Assembly (NCBI RefSeq): GCF_037969725.1
Contig: NZ_CP150203.1
Span: 3,178,001 to 3,242,000, forward strand
Direction of reading: 5' to 3'
DNA length: 64,000 nt
Source: Paenibacillus sp. FSL W8-0426
GTDB taxonomy: Bacteria > Bacillota > Bacilli > Paenibacillales > Paenibacillaceae
The position numbers and the translations under genes are program-made. Below the pieces are notes generated by a model that saw nothing but the letters and a program-made list of their open reading frames with translations, searched no databases and had not been told where the DNA came from. This document shows, piece by piece, positions 20,101-27,335 of the stretch. Numbering within the stretch: the first letter of the stretch is position 1; each line of letters starts with the position of its first letter.

Positions 20101-20709
20101 ACGGCAGATGTGAATCATTTGGGCACGTTTATCGTGGCCGGTTATGCACCGAAATCTCTTGTCGATCTGAATGGACATTGGGCGGCAGACTACGTGGATC
20201 GCTTGATGGGGATGAACGTCATTCAAGGTTATGGCGACGGCAGCTTCCAACCGTCCCGGAACGTCACGCGCGCGGAGTTTGTGACATTGCTCAGCAAAGC
20301 GCTGGCATTGAAACCTGCTGCGTCGGCTGCGGCCTTTGCAGATCAAACAACGCTGCCGTCCTGGGCTCGCGAGGATATTGCCGCTGCCGTAGAGGCTGGC
20401 ATTGTAAAGGGATACGGCGATAACACGTTTAAGCCGGATCGTACGATTACCCGGGCTGAAATGGCCGTATTGCTCGCAAACGCGCTGAAGCTCAGCAGCG
20501 AGGTTCAAGTTGACACCAGCGGCCAAAATGGTAAGGCATTCGCGGATGCTTCGCAAACGCCGGCTTGGGCGCAGGAGGCTATGGATGCAGCGGTTCAAGC
20601 AGGCATCGTGGAAGGTTACGCCGACCATACCGTGCGTGCAGCAAACATGACAAGCCGTGCCGAAGCGGCAGCCATGATCTATAAGCTCCTGTCAGCTTTG
20701 CATATTTAA
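17143..20709 (+). CDS. Secreted PHP-domain metallohydrolase with Ig-like and SLH domains
   Basis: This 1188-residue protein is exported and held on the cell surface. Signal peptide: residues 1-36 (GKK, hydrophobic core, AHG). A PHP phosphoesterase-like domain (CehA/McbA type) starts near residue 55 with the metal motif GDLHVHTFESDD (His 60 and 62) and IAITDHLR, with more His residues up to about 335 (NYGNSDYHF). An atrophied bacterial Ig-like domain lies at about 545-640 and a DUF5011-like Ig domain at about 735-815. A Gly/Ser then Pro/Asn-rich linker (about 817-870) separates a further beta domain (about 880-1000) from three SLH repeats (about 1006-1060, 1068-1125, 1135-1188; ITRAEMAVLL and similar). 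SLH repeats bind pyruvylated wall polymer. The substrate is unknown; phosphodiester bonds are possible. Confidence 0.9.
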   Translation: MLFGSKGKKMLAMLALVPLTTGLVAGTIMPAGTAHGDPVTGNNPVSTTNVTGSWQTGDLHVHTFESDDAQNSLKNVLDNGLNKYGLDWIAITDHLRTSKRDADGNVIKNGPIPMSLGMNEYQVPQIKKLQEEGNYAGKTIFSGFEWDMPTHEHVGVGILTNEPNSTEALEAAKEFEYRFTNRDANMFDAEDVAKWNAEGARAYSTHQDALTAIEWLSTHYPMTSYAMINHPSRGKNKYTIADFRDFNDLAPEVVFGIEGMLGNQMEPDRGGYNTSYNTSNPTADDGYKYRTYGGVDYMVAKVGGLWDALLGEGRHFWNYGNSDYHFKTIDPNSSGYFPGEYAKTYAWVEGSGMQAVLDGLRSGKSFSVFGDLINALDFTISSNDSQSEMGEDLQVTQGDDMEIKIRFKSPSTNNYENPINSGIKVGQAPVVDHVDLIAGDVTGKAQKGTPEYSKDTNDSTRVLATFTSDDWATDAEGYNVITYKIKASDKDQYFRLRGTNLGMNVQGETVNGEPQLDPKVTTADAAARFNEINDNNYRDLWFYSNPIFVSAAPYSDEQAVNDTIQGIDLGDLNAVTTDLTLPVSGEHGAAIRWSSSRPELINDEGKLLTQPDNNEQLELTAAVSRGGVTDTKVFKIIVEGRNNQALVLKGTMTTADAQPYRTDTWTNQSVTLSVTSAVYAPAASATIELSRDGGESYESYEENTPVEVTEPGEHSLLFRATDNLGQQYTLPLIVKIDREIPVIMLQGSSQMTLNVGDTYNEPGAQAADNVGIDGSVKIEGTVNTQIPGIYTIRYHAKDFAGNEAQEVTRTVTVQPRSSGGGSGGSGGSGGSSGGGNPGSSTGGSSPAVPAEPANPTNSTNPANPGAEPAPVTEVKIETGPDQAVRTGIDNKAQFDAPVGTFPGKETLQLSLVPQDGLPSASSLNVLGEGIRITRNEGRILNKDASLTLNYDSSKLSDGERPAIYYYHEDRKSWVFVGGVSHAAGSITADVNHLGTFIVAGYAPKSLVDLNGHWAADYVDRLMGMNVIQGYGDGSFQPSRNVTRAEFVTLLSKALALKPAASAAAFADQTTLPSWAREDIAAAVEAGIVKGYGDNTFKPDRTITRAEMAVLLANALKLSSEVQVDTSGQNGKAFADASQTPAWAQEAMDAAVQAGIVEGYADHTVRAANMTSRAEAAAMIYKLLSALHI

Positions 20710-20724
20710 GATTGAACTCAAAGA

Positions 20725-20749
20725 AAAGCACCCATTGCGGGTGCTTTTT
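20725..20749 (+). terminator. Rho-independent terminator after PHP/SLH gene
   Basis: AAAGCACCC and GGGTGCTTT pair around ATTGC and run into a T tract. Confidence 0.85.
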
Positions 20750-20835
20750 CGTTGATATGGCGAACACCCGGCTGATCCAATCCGGTTAAACGCCTTTCTT
20801 TATCGATTTGTTGATCATGAAGAGCTCTATACGGT

Positions 20836-21798
20836 TCACTCGAAGCGGAAATCGTCATCCGTCAGCGGTTCTACATTCAACGCACGAACGTATCCGTTGC
20901 CTTTTTTGGAGAAAAAGTCATGCTGTTTGGTGTGGGTGCTGATTCCGTTCAATACGATCGGGTTTACTTCCGCGTCTTCGAACAATGGCTCAAAGCCCAG
21001 GTTCATCATCGCTTTGTTGGCATTGTAACGAAGGAAAGCTTCCACGTCATCGGTCAAATGAATCGGCGTATACAATTCTTCGGTGTAACGCAATTCATTC
21101 TGATGTAGGGTCTGAATTAAATCGACCAGGTGCTGATAAAGCTCGTTCTGTTCCGCTTCGTCCAAACCGGCGTATATTTCTTGGGCCAGCACGCCCACGT
21201 ATACGCCATGAATGCTTTCATCCCGCAGGATCAGGTCGATGATTTCACCGCTGCACGTCAGTTTGCCCTGCCCGGCCAAATAGAGCGGATAGAAGAACCC
21301 GCTATAAAACAAATAACTTTCCAAAAGCACGGAAGCGGCCATGGCCATGTATAAGTCTTTGGGCGTTTCAATGCTGGTGTAGTACTGGCGGATGATCGAA
21401 GCTTTCTTTTGCAAATACGGATTTTGTTCGACCCACCGGAAAATTCCGTCGATTTCCTCGGTCGTTGCCAGCGTCGTGAAAATGCTGCTGTACGACTTGG
21501 CGTGAATTTGCTCCATCATCGCCATAAAACCAAGCACGGCCTTGCGTTGGAGTCCATCGACATGTTCCATGATTTGCGGCATGCCCACGCCGCCCTGAAT
21601 GGTGTCCAGGAGGGTTAATCCCCCAAGGACTTTCATGTAAGCTTCTTTTTCCTCATCGCTGAGCGTTACCCATGTCATCTTGTCATCGGATAGAGGGATT
21701 TCATCATCGATCCAAAATTGCATAATATTTTGATTCCAGAACATCAGCGTGAAATCATCATCCGGGCGATTCCAGTTCACGGCTTGAATAGGCTGCAT
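20836..21798 (-). CDS. nrdF: Class Ib ribonucleotide reductase beta subunit NrdF
   Basis: This 320-residue subunit holds the dimetal-tyrosyl radical cofactor that starts ribonucleotide reduction in NrdE. Ligands and radical site are visible: Asp 65 (LLDTIQ), Glu 96 and His 99 ([11 protein letters not shown]), the radical Tyr at about 103, a Glu in [10 protein letters not shown], and Glu/His in LRDESIHG. The length is normal for NrdF. It is last in the minus-strand nrdI-nrdE-nrdF unit, 42 bases after nrdE. In this class the cofactor is usually Mn2-Tyr, made with NrdI. Confidence 0.97.
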   Translation of the reverse strand: MQPIQAVNWNRPDDDFTLMFWNQNIMQFWIDDEIPLSDDKMTWVTLSDEEKEAYMKVLGGLTLLDTIQGGVGMPQIMEHVDGLQRKAVLGFMAMMEQIHAKSYSSIFTTLATTEEIDGIFRWVEQNPYLQKKASIIRQYYTSIETPKDLYMAMAASVLLESYLFYSGFFYPLYLAGQGKLTCSGEIIDLILRDESIHGVYVGVLAQEIYAGLDEAEQNELYQHLVDLIQTLHQNELRYTEELYTPIHLTDDVEAFLRYNANKAMMNLGFEPLFEDAEVNPIVLNGISTHTKQHDFFSKKGNGYVRALNVEPLTDDDFRFE

Positions 21799-21840
21799 CT
21801 TATATCAAACTCCAATCGTCATACCCGCAGGTAAATTAGT

Positions 21841-23925
21841 TTAAATGGAACAAGCGATGCACTCTTCCATCGTCAGCTTGTTCGTGCGTGTATAATACAG
21901 GGATTTTAACCCTTTATGAGCGGCATACAGGTAACAGCGGGCCAGGTCCCGGGTAGACACGTCGCTGTTGACGTGGAGAATCGTCGAGATCCCTTGGTCC
22001 ACATGAGGCTGAATTTCCGCAATCAGATCAATCACTTTGAACTGGTCCATTTGATACGCCGATTTGTAATAGAACACATTATCCTTCTGCAGGTAAGGCA
22101 TCGGGTAGTACGTCGTCGAATTCGCATAGGTTCGCGTTTCGATCTGTTCCACGATCGGCATGACGCTGGAGGTCGCGTTTTGAATGTAAGAAATGCTTGC
22201 CGTCGGCGCGATGGCCATTCTGTAGGCATGATATAGGCCGTGTTCCTGCACTTTGGACTTCAGCCAATTCCAATCATCCGTTGTCGGAACGAATATCCCC
22301 TTGAACAGCTCCTGCACTTTTGGCGTGCTAGGCGAGTAGTCCGTAGACAGGTACCGATCGAAATAAACTCCTGTCGCATAATCGGATGCTTCAAATCCGT
22401 GGAAACGTTGGCCCTTTTCTTTCGCAATTTCCATGCTTTTTTCCAAGGAGTGAAAATTCATCGTCATGAAGAACGTGCGTGCAAAATCCTTGGCTTCCAA
22501 ACTTTCGTAAGCAATTTTGTTTTTGGCCAAATACCCGTGCAAATTCATGGCGCCGAGGCCGACCGAATGCATTTCCGAATTGGCCTTGGCTACGCCGGGA
22601 GCATTGGCGACATGGGTCATGTCGCTGACGGAAGTCAGCGCGATCATGCCCTCGTGAACGGATTCTTTGATTTTGCCGCTTTCCATGACATTCACGATAT
22701 TGAGGGATGCCAGATTGCAGCTGATGTCTCTGCGAATGATATCGGGCTGGCCGTAGTCCGTAATTTCAGAGGTTTCCTGGAGCTGGAAGATCTCCGTGCA
22801 CAGGTTCGACATTTTGATTTGTCCCACGTTTTTCAAAGGGTGTGCCTGATTGGCATTCGTTTTGTTAATGATATATGGATAGCCGGATTCCAGTTGAACC
22901 ATGGCGATTTTGGTGAGCATATCCCGCGCCATCAACGATTTTTTCTTTTTCACGCGTTCGTCGGCGACCAAGGTGTCGTACATCTCGTCCAGATCCATAT
23001 CATCCAGGTGAATTCCGTAATTTTGGTATACGCTATATGGTGCAAAGAGGTAAAGAGGCTCATTATCCTGGGCCAGCTTATAAAAACGATTCGGAACGAT
23101 CAACCCGATGGAGAGGGTTTTCAGGCGAATTTTCTCATCGGCATTAATTTTTTTGCTATCGAGCAGTTCCATGACGTCCCAACCGAAAATATTGTAATAA
23201 GCCGCACCGGAGCCTTTGCGTTGACCCATCTGGTCCGCGTAGGAGAAGCCGTCTTCCATCAGCTTGAGCACGGGCGTGATGCCTTTGGCGGCACCTTCCA
23301 CGCCTTTGATGGCTTCGCCCCGGGCGCGCAGCTTGGACAAATTCACGGCAACGCCGCCGCCGATTTTGGACAACTGCATGCATGTATTCAGCACATAGTT
23401 GATCGAGTTCAAGGAATCGTCCATTTCGAGCAGGAAGCAGGATACCAGCTCTCCGCGCCGGCTTTTGCCCGCGTTCAAAAATGTCGGAGTGGCTGGCTGC
23501 AGGCGCTGTTCCATCATGGAACGGGACAACAAAGAAGCTGTGTCGAAGTTTCCGCGACCCAAATGCAGCGCTACGGCTGCCACGCGATCCGGATATTGCT
23601 CCAGCACCGTTTTGCGATCATAGCTTCTCAGCGCGTAATCGGTATAAAATTTCGAAGCTGCCATGTAGGAAGGGAAGCGATGCTGGTAACTGCGCGTGAT
23701 TTCAAAGATTCGTCTCACTTCATCGGCAGTGTAGGAAGCATAGAAGTCCTCGTAATAATCATTCTCAATCATATAGCTGACTTGATCGTCGATGGTGGCA
23801 AAACGCATGCTCTTTTCTTCGATCTCTTTCATAAACTCGGCTACAGCTTCCTGATCCTTATGTAACTGGAAAAAGCCATCGGAGTCGCGCTGCAGCAGCA
23901 TGTTGTTCAATTCAATATGTTTCAA
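21841..23925 (-). CDS. nrdE: Class Ib ribonucleotide reductase alpha subunit NrdE
   Basis: This 694-residue catalytic subunit reduces ribonucleoside diphosphates. Visible marks: the N-terminal NrdE domain, substrate-site Cys in RRGELVSCFLLE, the loop with Asn, Cys and Glu (SNLCTEIFQL), the radical-transfer tyrosines near the end (SLYYTRTNKL) and the redox Cys pair in the tail CIACSI. The TTG start follows GGAGGTAAG and overlaps the end of nrdI by 14 bases, so translation is coupled. The N-terminus lacks a full ATP-cone, as in class Ib. No intein is present. Confidence 0.97.
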   Translation of the reverse strand: MKHIELNNMLLQRDSDGFFQLHKDQEAVAEFMKEIEEKSMRFATIDDQVSYMIENDYYEDFYASYTADEVRRIFEITRSYQHRFPSYMAASKFYTDYALRSYDRKTVLEQYPDRVAAVALHLGRGNFDTASLLSRSMMEQRLQPATPTFLNAGKSRRGELVSCFLLEMDDSLNSINYVLNTCMQLSKIGGGVAVNLSKLRARGEAIKGVEGAAKGITPVLKLMEDGFSYADQMGQRKGSGAAYYNIFGWDVMELLDSKKINADEKIRLKTLSIGLIVPNRFYKLAQDNEPLYLFAPYSVYQNYGIHLDDMDLDEMYDTLVADERVKKKKSLMARDMLTKIAMVQLESGYPYIINKTNANQAHPLKNVGQIKMSNLCTEIFQLQETSEITDYGQPDIIRRDISCNLASLNIVNVMESGKIKESVHEGMIALTSVSDMTHVANAPGVAKANSEMHSVGLGAMNLHGYLAKNKIAYESLEAKDFARTFFMTMNFHSLEKSMEIAKEKGQRFHGFEASDYATGVYFDRYLSTDYSPSTPKVQELFKGIFVPTTDDWNWLKSKVQEHGLYHAYRMAIAPTASISYIQNATSSVMPIVEQIETRTYANSTTYYPMPYLQKDNVFYYKSAYQMDQFKVIDLIAEIQPHVDQGISTILHVNSDVSTRDLARCYLYAAHKGLKSLYYTRTNKLTMEECIACSI

Positions 23926-24277
23926 GGCGGCTTACCTCCTGTTCAAAATGCTCTACGTCTTTTTTGGTGCCGGATAGCTCGAATTTGCTGATTACAGGCA
24001 CGTTATAGGATGCGGAAATCAAATCCGCGCTTTTGGCGAAACGTTCGCCCCAGTTGCGGTTGCCGCTCGCGGCAACGCCAATCAAATATTTGGAGTTTTT
24101 TTGCAAAAAAGAAGACACCTTGTCAGGTATCTGTCCAAAACCTGTTGTATATGTCACGAGTACGTATGGTTCGTCGATCGTCATTTGACTATTGATCTGG
24201 ATGGCCGGCATGTGAAGCTTGGAGATGAATCTCTTCACATTGCCAGTGATGGAATCATACACGATCAGCAATATCAT
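23912..24277 (-). CDS. nrdI: Flavodoxin-like NrdI
   Basis: This 121-residue flavoprotein supplies oxidant for building the manganese cofactor of NrdF. It starts with the flavodoxin pattern LLIVYDSITGNVKRF and has TYTTGFGQIPDKV and GVAASGNRNWGERFAKSADL, typical of NrdI. The ATG follows AAGGAGGTTA. It is first in the operon, directly downstream of the NrdR-box promoter. Confidence 0.95.
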   Translation of the reverse strand: MILLIVYDSITGNVKRFISKLHMPAIQINSQMTIDEPYVLVTYTTGFGQIPDKVSSFLQKNSKYLIGVAASGNRNWGERFAKSADLISASYNVPVISKFELSGTKKDVEHFEQEVSRLETY

Positions 24278-24310
24278 TAACCTCCTTAAACGTAAAAGCT
24301 ATCTATAAAT

Positions 24311-24326
24311 ACGCTATATGTAGATT
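24311..24326. promoter_or_regulatory. NrdR box 1
   Basis: The core CTATATGTAG (24314-24323) matches the NrdR consensus CWATATATWG with one change. It lies 31 bases from box 2, about three helical turns, as in known NrdR operators, and is downstream of the -10 box. Confidence 0.75.
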
Positions 24327-24335
24327 GCTTTTCTA

Positions 24336-24363
24336 ATTCTATATCAATATATAGATTTGTCAA
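24336..24363 (-). promoter_or_regulatory. nrdIEF promoter with NrdR box 2 in the spacer
   Basis: On the minus strand TTGACA (24363-24358) and TAGAAT (24341-24336) are 16 bases apart. The spacer is filled exactly by NrdR box 2 (24342-24357), whose core CAATATATAG matches the consensus at every position. NrdR binding here would block RNA polymerase when dATP is high. Confidence 0.82.
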
Positions 24364-24637
24364 TGAATATAAGGTGAACTCTTTCAAAATAGCGATGAGG
24401 GTGCATGGAATCAAATATGTGTGAAAATGGGAGAAGGATGAACCCGTTGTCCTGAATAACATTGTATTCCTGATCGATCGATTGCGTGATTCGGTGAGGA
24501 AGCGTAAGGAGGAAGGGAGAAAGCTTCGCAGTCGGGAGCGGCTAATTTTGTATGAGGAGACTCCATTTTGCTTGGGAGCTGAAGGTTATGTTAGGATACA
24601 TAAGTGATTGGGAAAAAAATATAGAGGTGAGATCATA

Positions 24638-25087
24638 GTGAAAATAACATTACATAAGCAGAGCGATGTCGATATTTTAACTGAAATTTGGTACAAAGGC
24701 TCGGTTCAAGCCCATGATTTTATCGAGGAGGCTTATTGGCTTTCCAACAAAACCGAAATGAGAGACAAGTATATTCCGATGTCGGAAACCTATGTCATCT
24801 ACGATCAAGAAGAAATCGCCGGATTCGTTTCGATGGTAGATGACTATTTGGCAGCGCTTTTTGTCGATCCATCGCGTCAGAATAAGGGATACGGCAAAGA
24901 GCTGCTTCGTTTTGTCAAAAGCAAAAAATCAAAAATCTCGCTAAAAGTGTACAAAGAAAATGCCTCGGCCGTACGTTTTTACGAGAAAAACGGCTTTCAT
25001 GTCGTGGAAGAGCTTCTGGATGAGCAAACCGGTCATGAGGAATACCTGATGGAATGGAAAGAAACTGGAACAAATTTGTTTTCTTGA
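24638..25087 (+). CDS. GNAT-family N-acetyltransferase
   Basis: This 149-residue protein has the GNAT acetyl-CoA motif SRQNKGYGKELLRFV near residue 88 and the closing VRFYEKNGFHVVEE. It resembles the YjaB/PhnO-like group (starts with a His-Lys-Gln segment and AHDFIEEAYW). GTG at 24638 is chosen because GAGGTGA lies seven bases upstream; a TTG at 24608 has no such site. A terminator at 25143-25179 ends the transcript. Confidence 0.87.
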   Translation: MKITLHKQSDVDILTEIWYKGSVQAHDFIEEAYWLSNKTEMRDKYIPMSETYVIYDQEEIAGFVSMVDDYLAALFVDPSRQNKGYGKELLRFVKSKKSKISLKVYKENASAVRFYEKNGFHVVEELLDEQTGHEEYLMEWKETGTNLFS

Positions 25088-25142
25088 TAAGTAAGCGAAA
25101 GTTCAATTCGAAAGTTCAATTAGGCATTCACAATAATCGATA

Positions 25143-25187
25143 AAGGCTCTGCGGGGTTATGTACCTCTAGCAGAGCCTTGTTCTTCA
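25143..25187 (+). terminator. Terminator after GNAT gene
   Basis: AAGGCTCTGC (25143-25152) pairs perfectly with GCAGAGCCTT (25170-25179), then TTGTTCTT follows. The 17-base loop can pair internally. Confidence 0.7.
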
Positions 25188-25211
25188 TGATGTATTTCAA
25201 TCTCTTTATTG

Positions 25212-25311
25212 TTACGTTTGTTTGATTGCCAATCTATACGACTTGGGGGCGATCCCCTTAGGTTCTTGAACAGCTGGGAAAAATACGGCGCGTTGTCTTG
25301 CCAACCGGATA
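25212..25311 (-). pseudogene. Remnant of an AraC-family regulator (C-terminal helix-turn-helix)
   Basis: On the minus strand this stretch reads GWQDNAPYFSQLFKN and then, after a one-base frame change, GIAPKSYRLAIKQT and a stop. That is the second helix-turn-helix and closing arm of an AraC-type activator (compare the pattern GY.D..YFS..FKK..G..P..YR). The upstream part of such a gene is missing, because the intact acetyltransferase begins directly on that side, ending at 25315. It is a decayed fragment and cannot encode a working regulator. Confidence 0.7.
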
Positions 25312-25314
25312 ACA

Positions 25315-25851
25315 TCAGCGATTCCAGGCGACCGTACTTGCCGGAGATACGCCGTACACTTCCCGATAGAGCACATCCCTCACTTCTTCAAACTGTGAAG
25401 GGGTCAAATGCTCCGGATAACTCATGATCCGGAGTGACAAAGGCTGCTGTCCTGCGCGCAGCGGCGGTTGAACATAGGCAGCCTCCTCTAAATGGAATCC
25501 CAAACGCTCGTAAAATCCGATCCTTCTTCGCTTCAGCGAATTCTCGGGCAATTCCACCTCCAATACGATCGGCAGAGCAGACCTCTTCATGAAACGTTCC
25601 ATCAGCCGCTTGCCGATGCCTCCACCGCGAATGCCCGGGGAAACGGCGATATTTTCAACGTACCGAAACGTCTCGAATTCCCAGCCTGCGAGGAAGGCAA
25701 TGACTTCGTTCTGTTCATTCTTCTCGGTAAGAAGCAGATATCTCGAATTGGACAACAGCTTCAATTGCTGCGAATATTCACGATACTCAGCCTCCGGAAA
25801 AGATTGTTTCATAATGTCGTATACTTGATCGAACTGTTCTTGCAGCATCAT
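25315..25851 (-). CDS. GNAT-family N-acetyltransferase
   Basis: This 178-residue protein has the acetyl-CoA motif PGIRGGGIGKRLMERFM near residue 85 and the later RRIGFYERLGFHLEEA. The ATG at 25851 follows AGGGGTGG on the minus strand; the longer frame from 25878 lacks a ribosome site. The substrate is unknown. Its 3' end abuts the AraC remnant. Confidence 0.85.
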   Translation of the reverse strand: MMLQEQFDQVYDIMKQSFPEAEYREYSQQLKLLSNSRYLLLTEKNEQNEVIAFLAGWEFETFRYVENIAVSPGIRGGGIGKRLMERFMKRSALPIVLEVELPENSLKRRRIGFYERLGFHLEEAAYVQPPLRAGQQPLSLRIMSYPEHLTPSQFEEVRDVLYREVYGVSPASTVAWNR

Positions 25852-26049
25852 ACAACCACCCCTGAATGTAATAATCACTTTGGATATTCACCACGATAAA
25901 CCTTGGTATAATACTAAGGTCAAGCGATCGGTCGCAAGGTGGTGTTATTATGATGGAGCAGCCCCTATTTAAATGGGGGAGTGGTGTAACGGATAGGGTA
26001 AGTTCGGAAAAAAAGCATTCAAAAATCCAGTTGTTGAAGGAGGCGAAGC

Positions 26050-26973
26050 ATGGATTATTATTCACCGATGGAAGCTGCTTTAAAAGTAAAACCGTGGCCA
26101 AAAAATACGATTGCGGCAGGGCGCCGTCATTCCGTTGGAATTGCATCGGACGGCACCGTGATGGCTGTAGGCGATAACAAACACGGCCAATGTGATGTCG
26201 GGGACTGGCGAGATGTGGTGGCGGTTGCCGCCGGTAATGTTCATATGGCGACGAATACGGGAAATGCCCATACGATTGGCCTTATATCGAACGGCACGGT
26301 GGTTGCCGCAGGTTGGAACAAGCATCATCAATGCGATGTAAACGATTGGCAAGATATTGCAGCTGTAGCAGCGGGTTGGCGGTACACGATTGGGCTTGGA
26401 GCCGATGGGAAGGTGGTTGCTGCGGGTCGAAATCATGAAGGCCAATGCAATGTTAGCCATTGGCGCGATATTATAGCGATCTCCGCGGGTGACTGGCATA
26501 CTGTCGGGCTTCAATCGGACGGTACCGTAATGGCTGCGGGCAATAATCGGTATGGCCAATGCAATGTAAACGACTGGGACAATATCGTAGCGGTGGCGGC
26601 AGGTTACCTCCATACTATTGGACTAAAGTCGGACGGCACCGTAGTTGCTGCAGGGCGTAATCACGAAGGCCAATGTGACGTAAGCCATTGGAACGGGATC
26701 GTCGCCATAGCGGCGGGCAGTAATCATACGATCGGTCTTGGAGCCGACGGCACTGTAAAGGCAGCGGGTTGGAACAAGTACAGCCAATGCGATGTAGACA
26801 GCTGGAGGGATATCGTGGCGGTAGCGGCAGGCTGCACGCATACCCTTGGCCTTCAACAGAACGGCATCATGGTCGCTGTGGGAGATAATGAGTACGGTCA
26901 ATGCGATGTAAGCGGTTGGCGCGGCATTGGACTGCCGGGGGAATCGTTTCGGACATGCAGCGGCGAAATATAG
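26050..26973 (+). CDS. RCC1-repeat seven-blade beta-propeller protein
   Basis: This 307-residue protein consists almost entirely of seven tandem RCC1-type units of about 36 residues, each with the pattern TIGL.SDGTVVAAG.N..GQC[DN]V..W.DI.A.AAG. The seven GQC[DN]V-like cores predict a closed seven-blade propeller. No signal peptide or membrane segment is seen, so it should be cytoplasmic. The ATG follows GAAGGAGG. RCC1-like proteins in eukaryotes bind chromatin or GTPases; in bacteria their role is mostly unknown, so only a protein-binding scaffold is inferred. The DNA is also a tandem repeat (unit about 105-111 bases), which allows unit gain or loss. A terminator follows at 26993-27018. Confidence 0.88.
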   Translation: MDYYSPMEAALKVKPWPKNTIAAGRRHSVGIASDGTVMAVGDNKHGQCDVGDWRDVVAVAAGNVHMATNTGNAHTIGLISNGTVVAAGWNKHHQCDVNDWQDIAAVAAGWRYTIGLGADGKVVAAGRNHEGQCNVSHWRDIIAISAGDWHTVGLQSDGTVMAAGNNRYGQCNVNDWDNIVAVAAGYLHTIGLKSDGTVVAAGRNHEGQCDVSHWNGIVAIAAGSNHTIGLGADGTVKAAGWNKYSQCDVDSWRDIVAVAAGCTHTLGLQQNGIMVAVGDNEYGQCDVSGWRGIGLPGESFRTCSGEI

Positions 26974-27335
26974 TAAAGAGAATGCCATGGGGGCAGGCCA
27001 AACAGGTCTGCTTTTTTTGTTGGTCTTCATTTGTTAACTCGCCAAATCAACCATATCGCAAATTTAACACGATAACCGCTGAGACGACATGAAGACCAGG
27101 CGATCTGGCTGCAAACTGGCTGCAACAAAGGTGTTTCAGTGAGAGATTCAGATTTTGATAGAGTTCAGAATTTAAGATTTAAAAATCCCAAAAATTGATA
27201 TAAATTTCTATTAGATTCAAATCTTTGCCAAGTTAAGACAGGGGATTCGGACAGGAGGTGGGTTGTTTAGTCATTTCCCGCAGGTTTGAATCGGTTAGAG
27301 TCAGTCGTTCCACATTATCCTACAGGAGGGATTCC
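26974..27335. other. Intergenic region before the accessory cluster
   Basis: It holds the RCC1-gene terminator (26993-27018) and an AT-rich stretch at about 27140-27240 in which TTGATA (27155-27160) and TTTAAA (27178-27183), 17 bases apart, could be the promoter of the glycosyltransferase operon. The SD ACAGGAGGG (27322-27330) fixes the next start. Nothing else was recognised. Confidence 0.45.
26993..27018 (+). terminator. Terminator after RCC1 gene
   Basis: GCAGGCC and GGTCTGC pair (one G-T pair) around a short loop, followed by seven T. Confidence 0.75.

Larger units (their letters stand above)
24278..24637. other. Intergenic region between nrdI and GNAT gene
   Basis: This 360-base stretch holds the nrd promoter and NrdR boxes (24311-24363) and a plus-strand open frame without a start codon (24425-24607) that looks like a coding remnant (see findings). 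The ribosome site GAGGTGA (24624-24630) belongs to the following gene. Confidence 0.6.

Noticed and set aside
22240..23865. Plus-strand 541-codon open frame opposite nrdE
   Set aside because: It is antisense to a clearly conserved enzyme and reads as a shadow of its codon use, with no family motif or ribosome site.
26100..26930. CRISPR-like periodicity
   Set aside because: The period of about 105-111 bases comes from the coding repeats of the RCC1 protein, without constant repeats and unique spacers.
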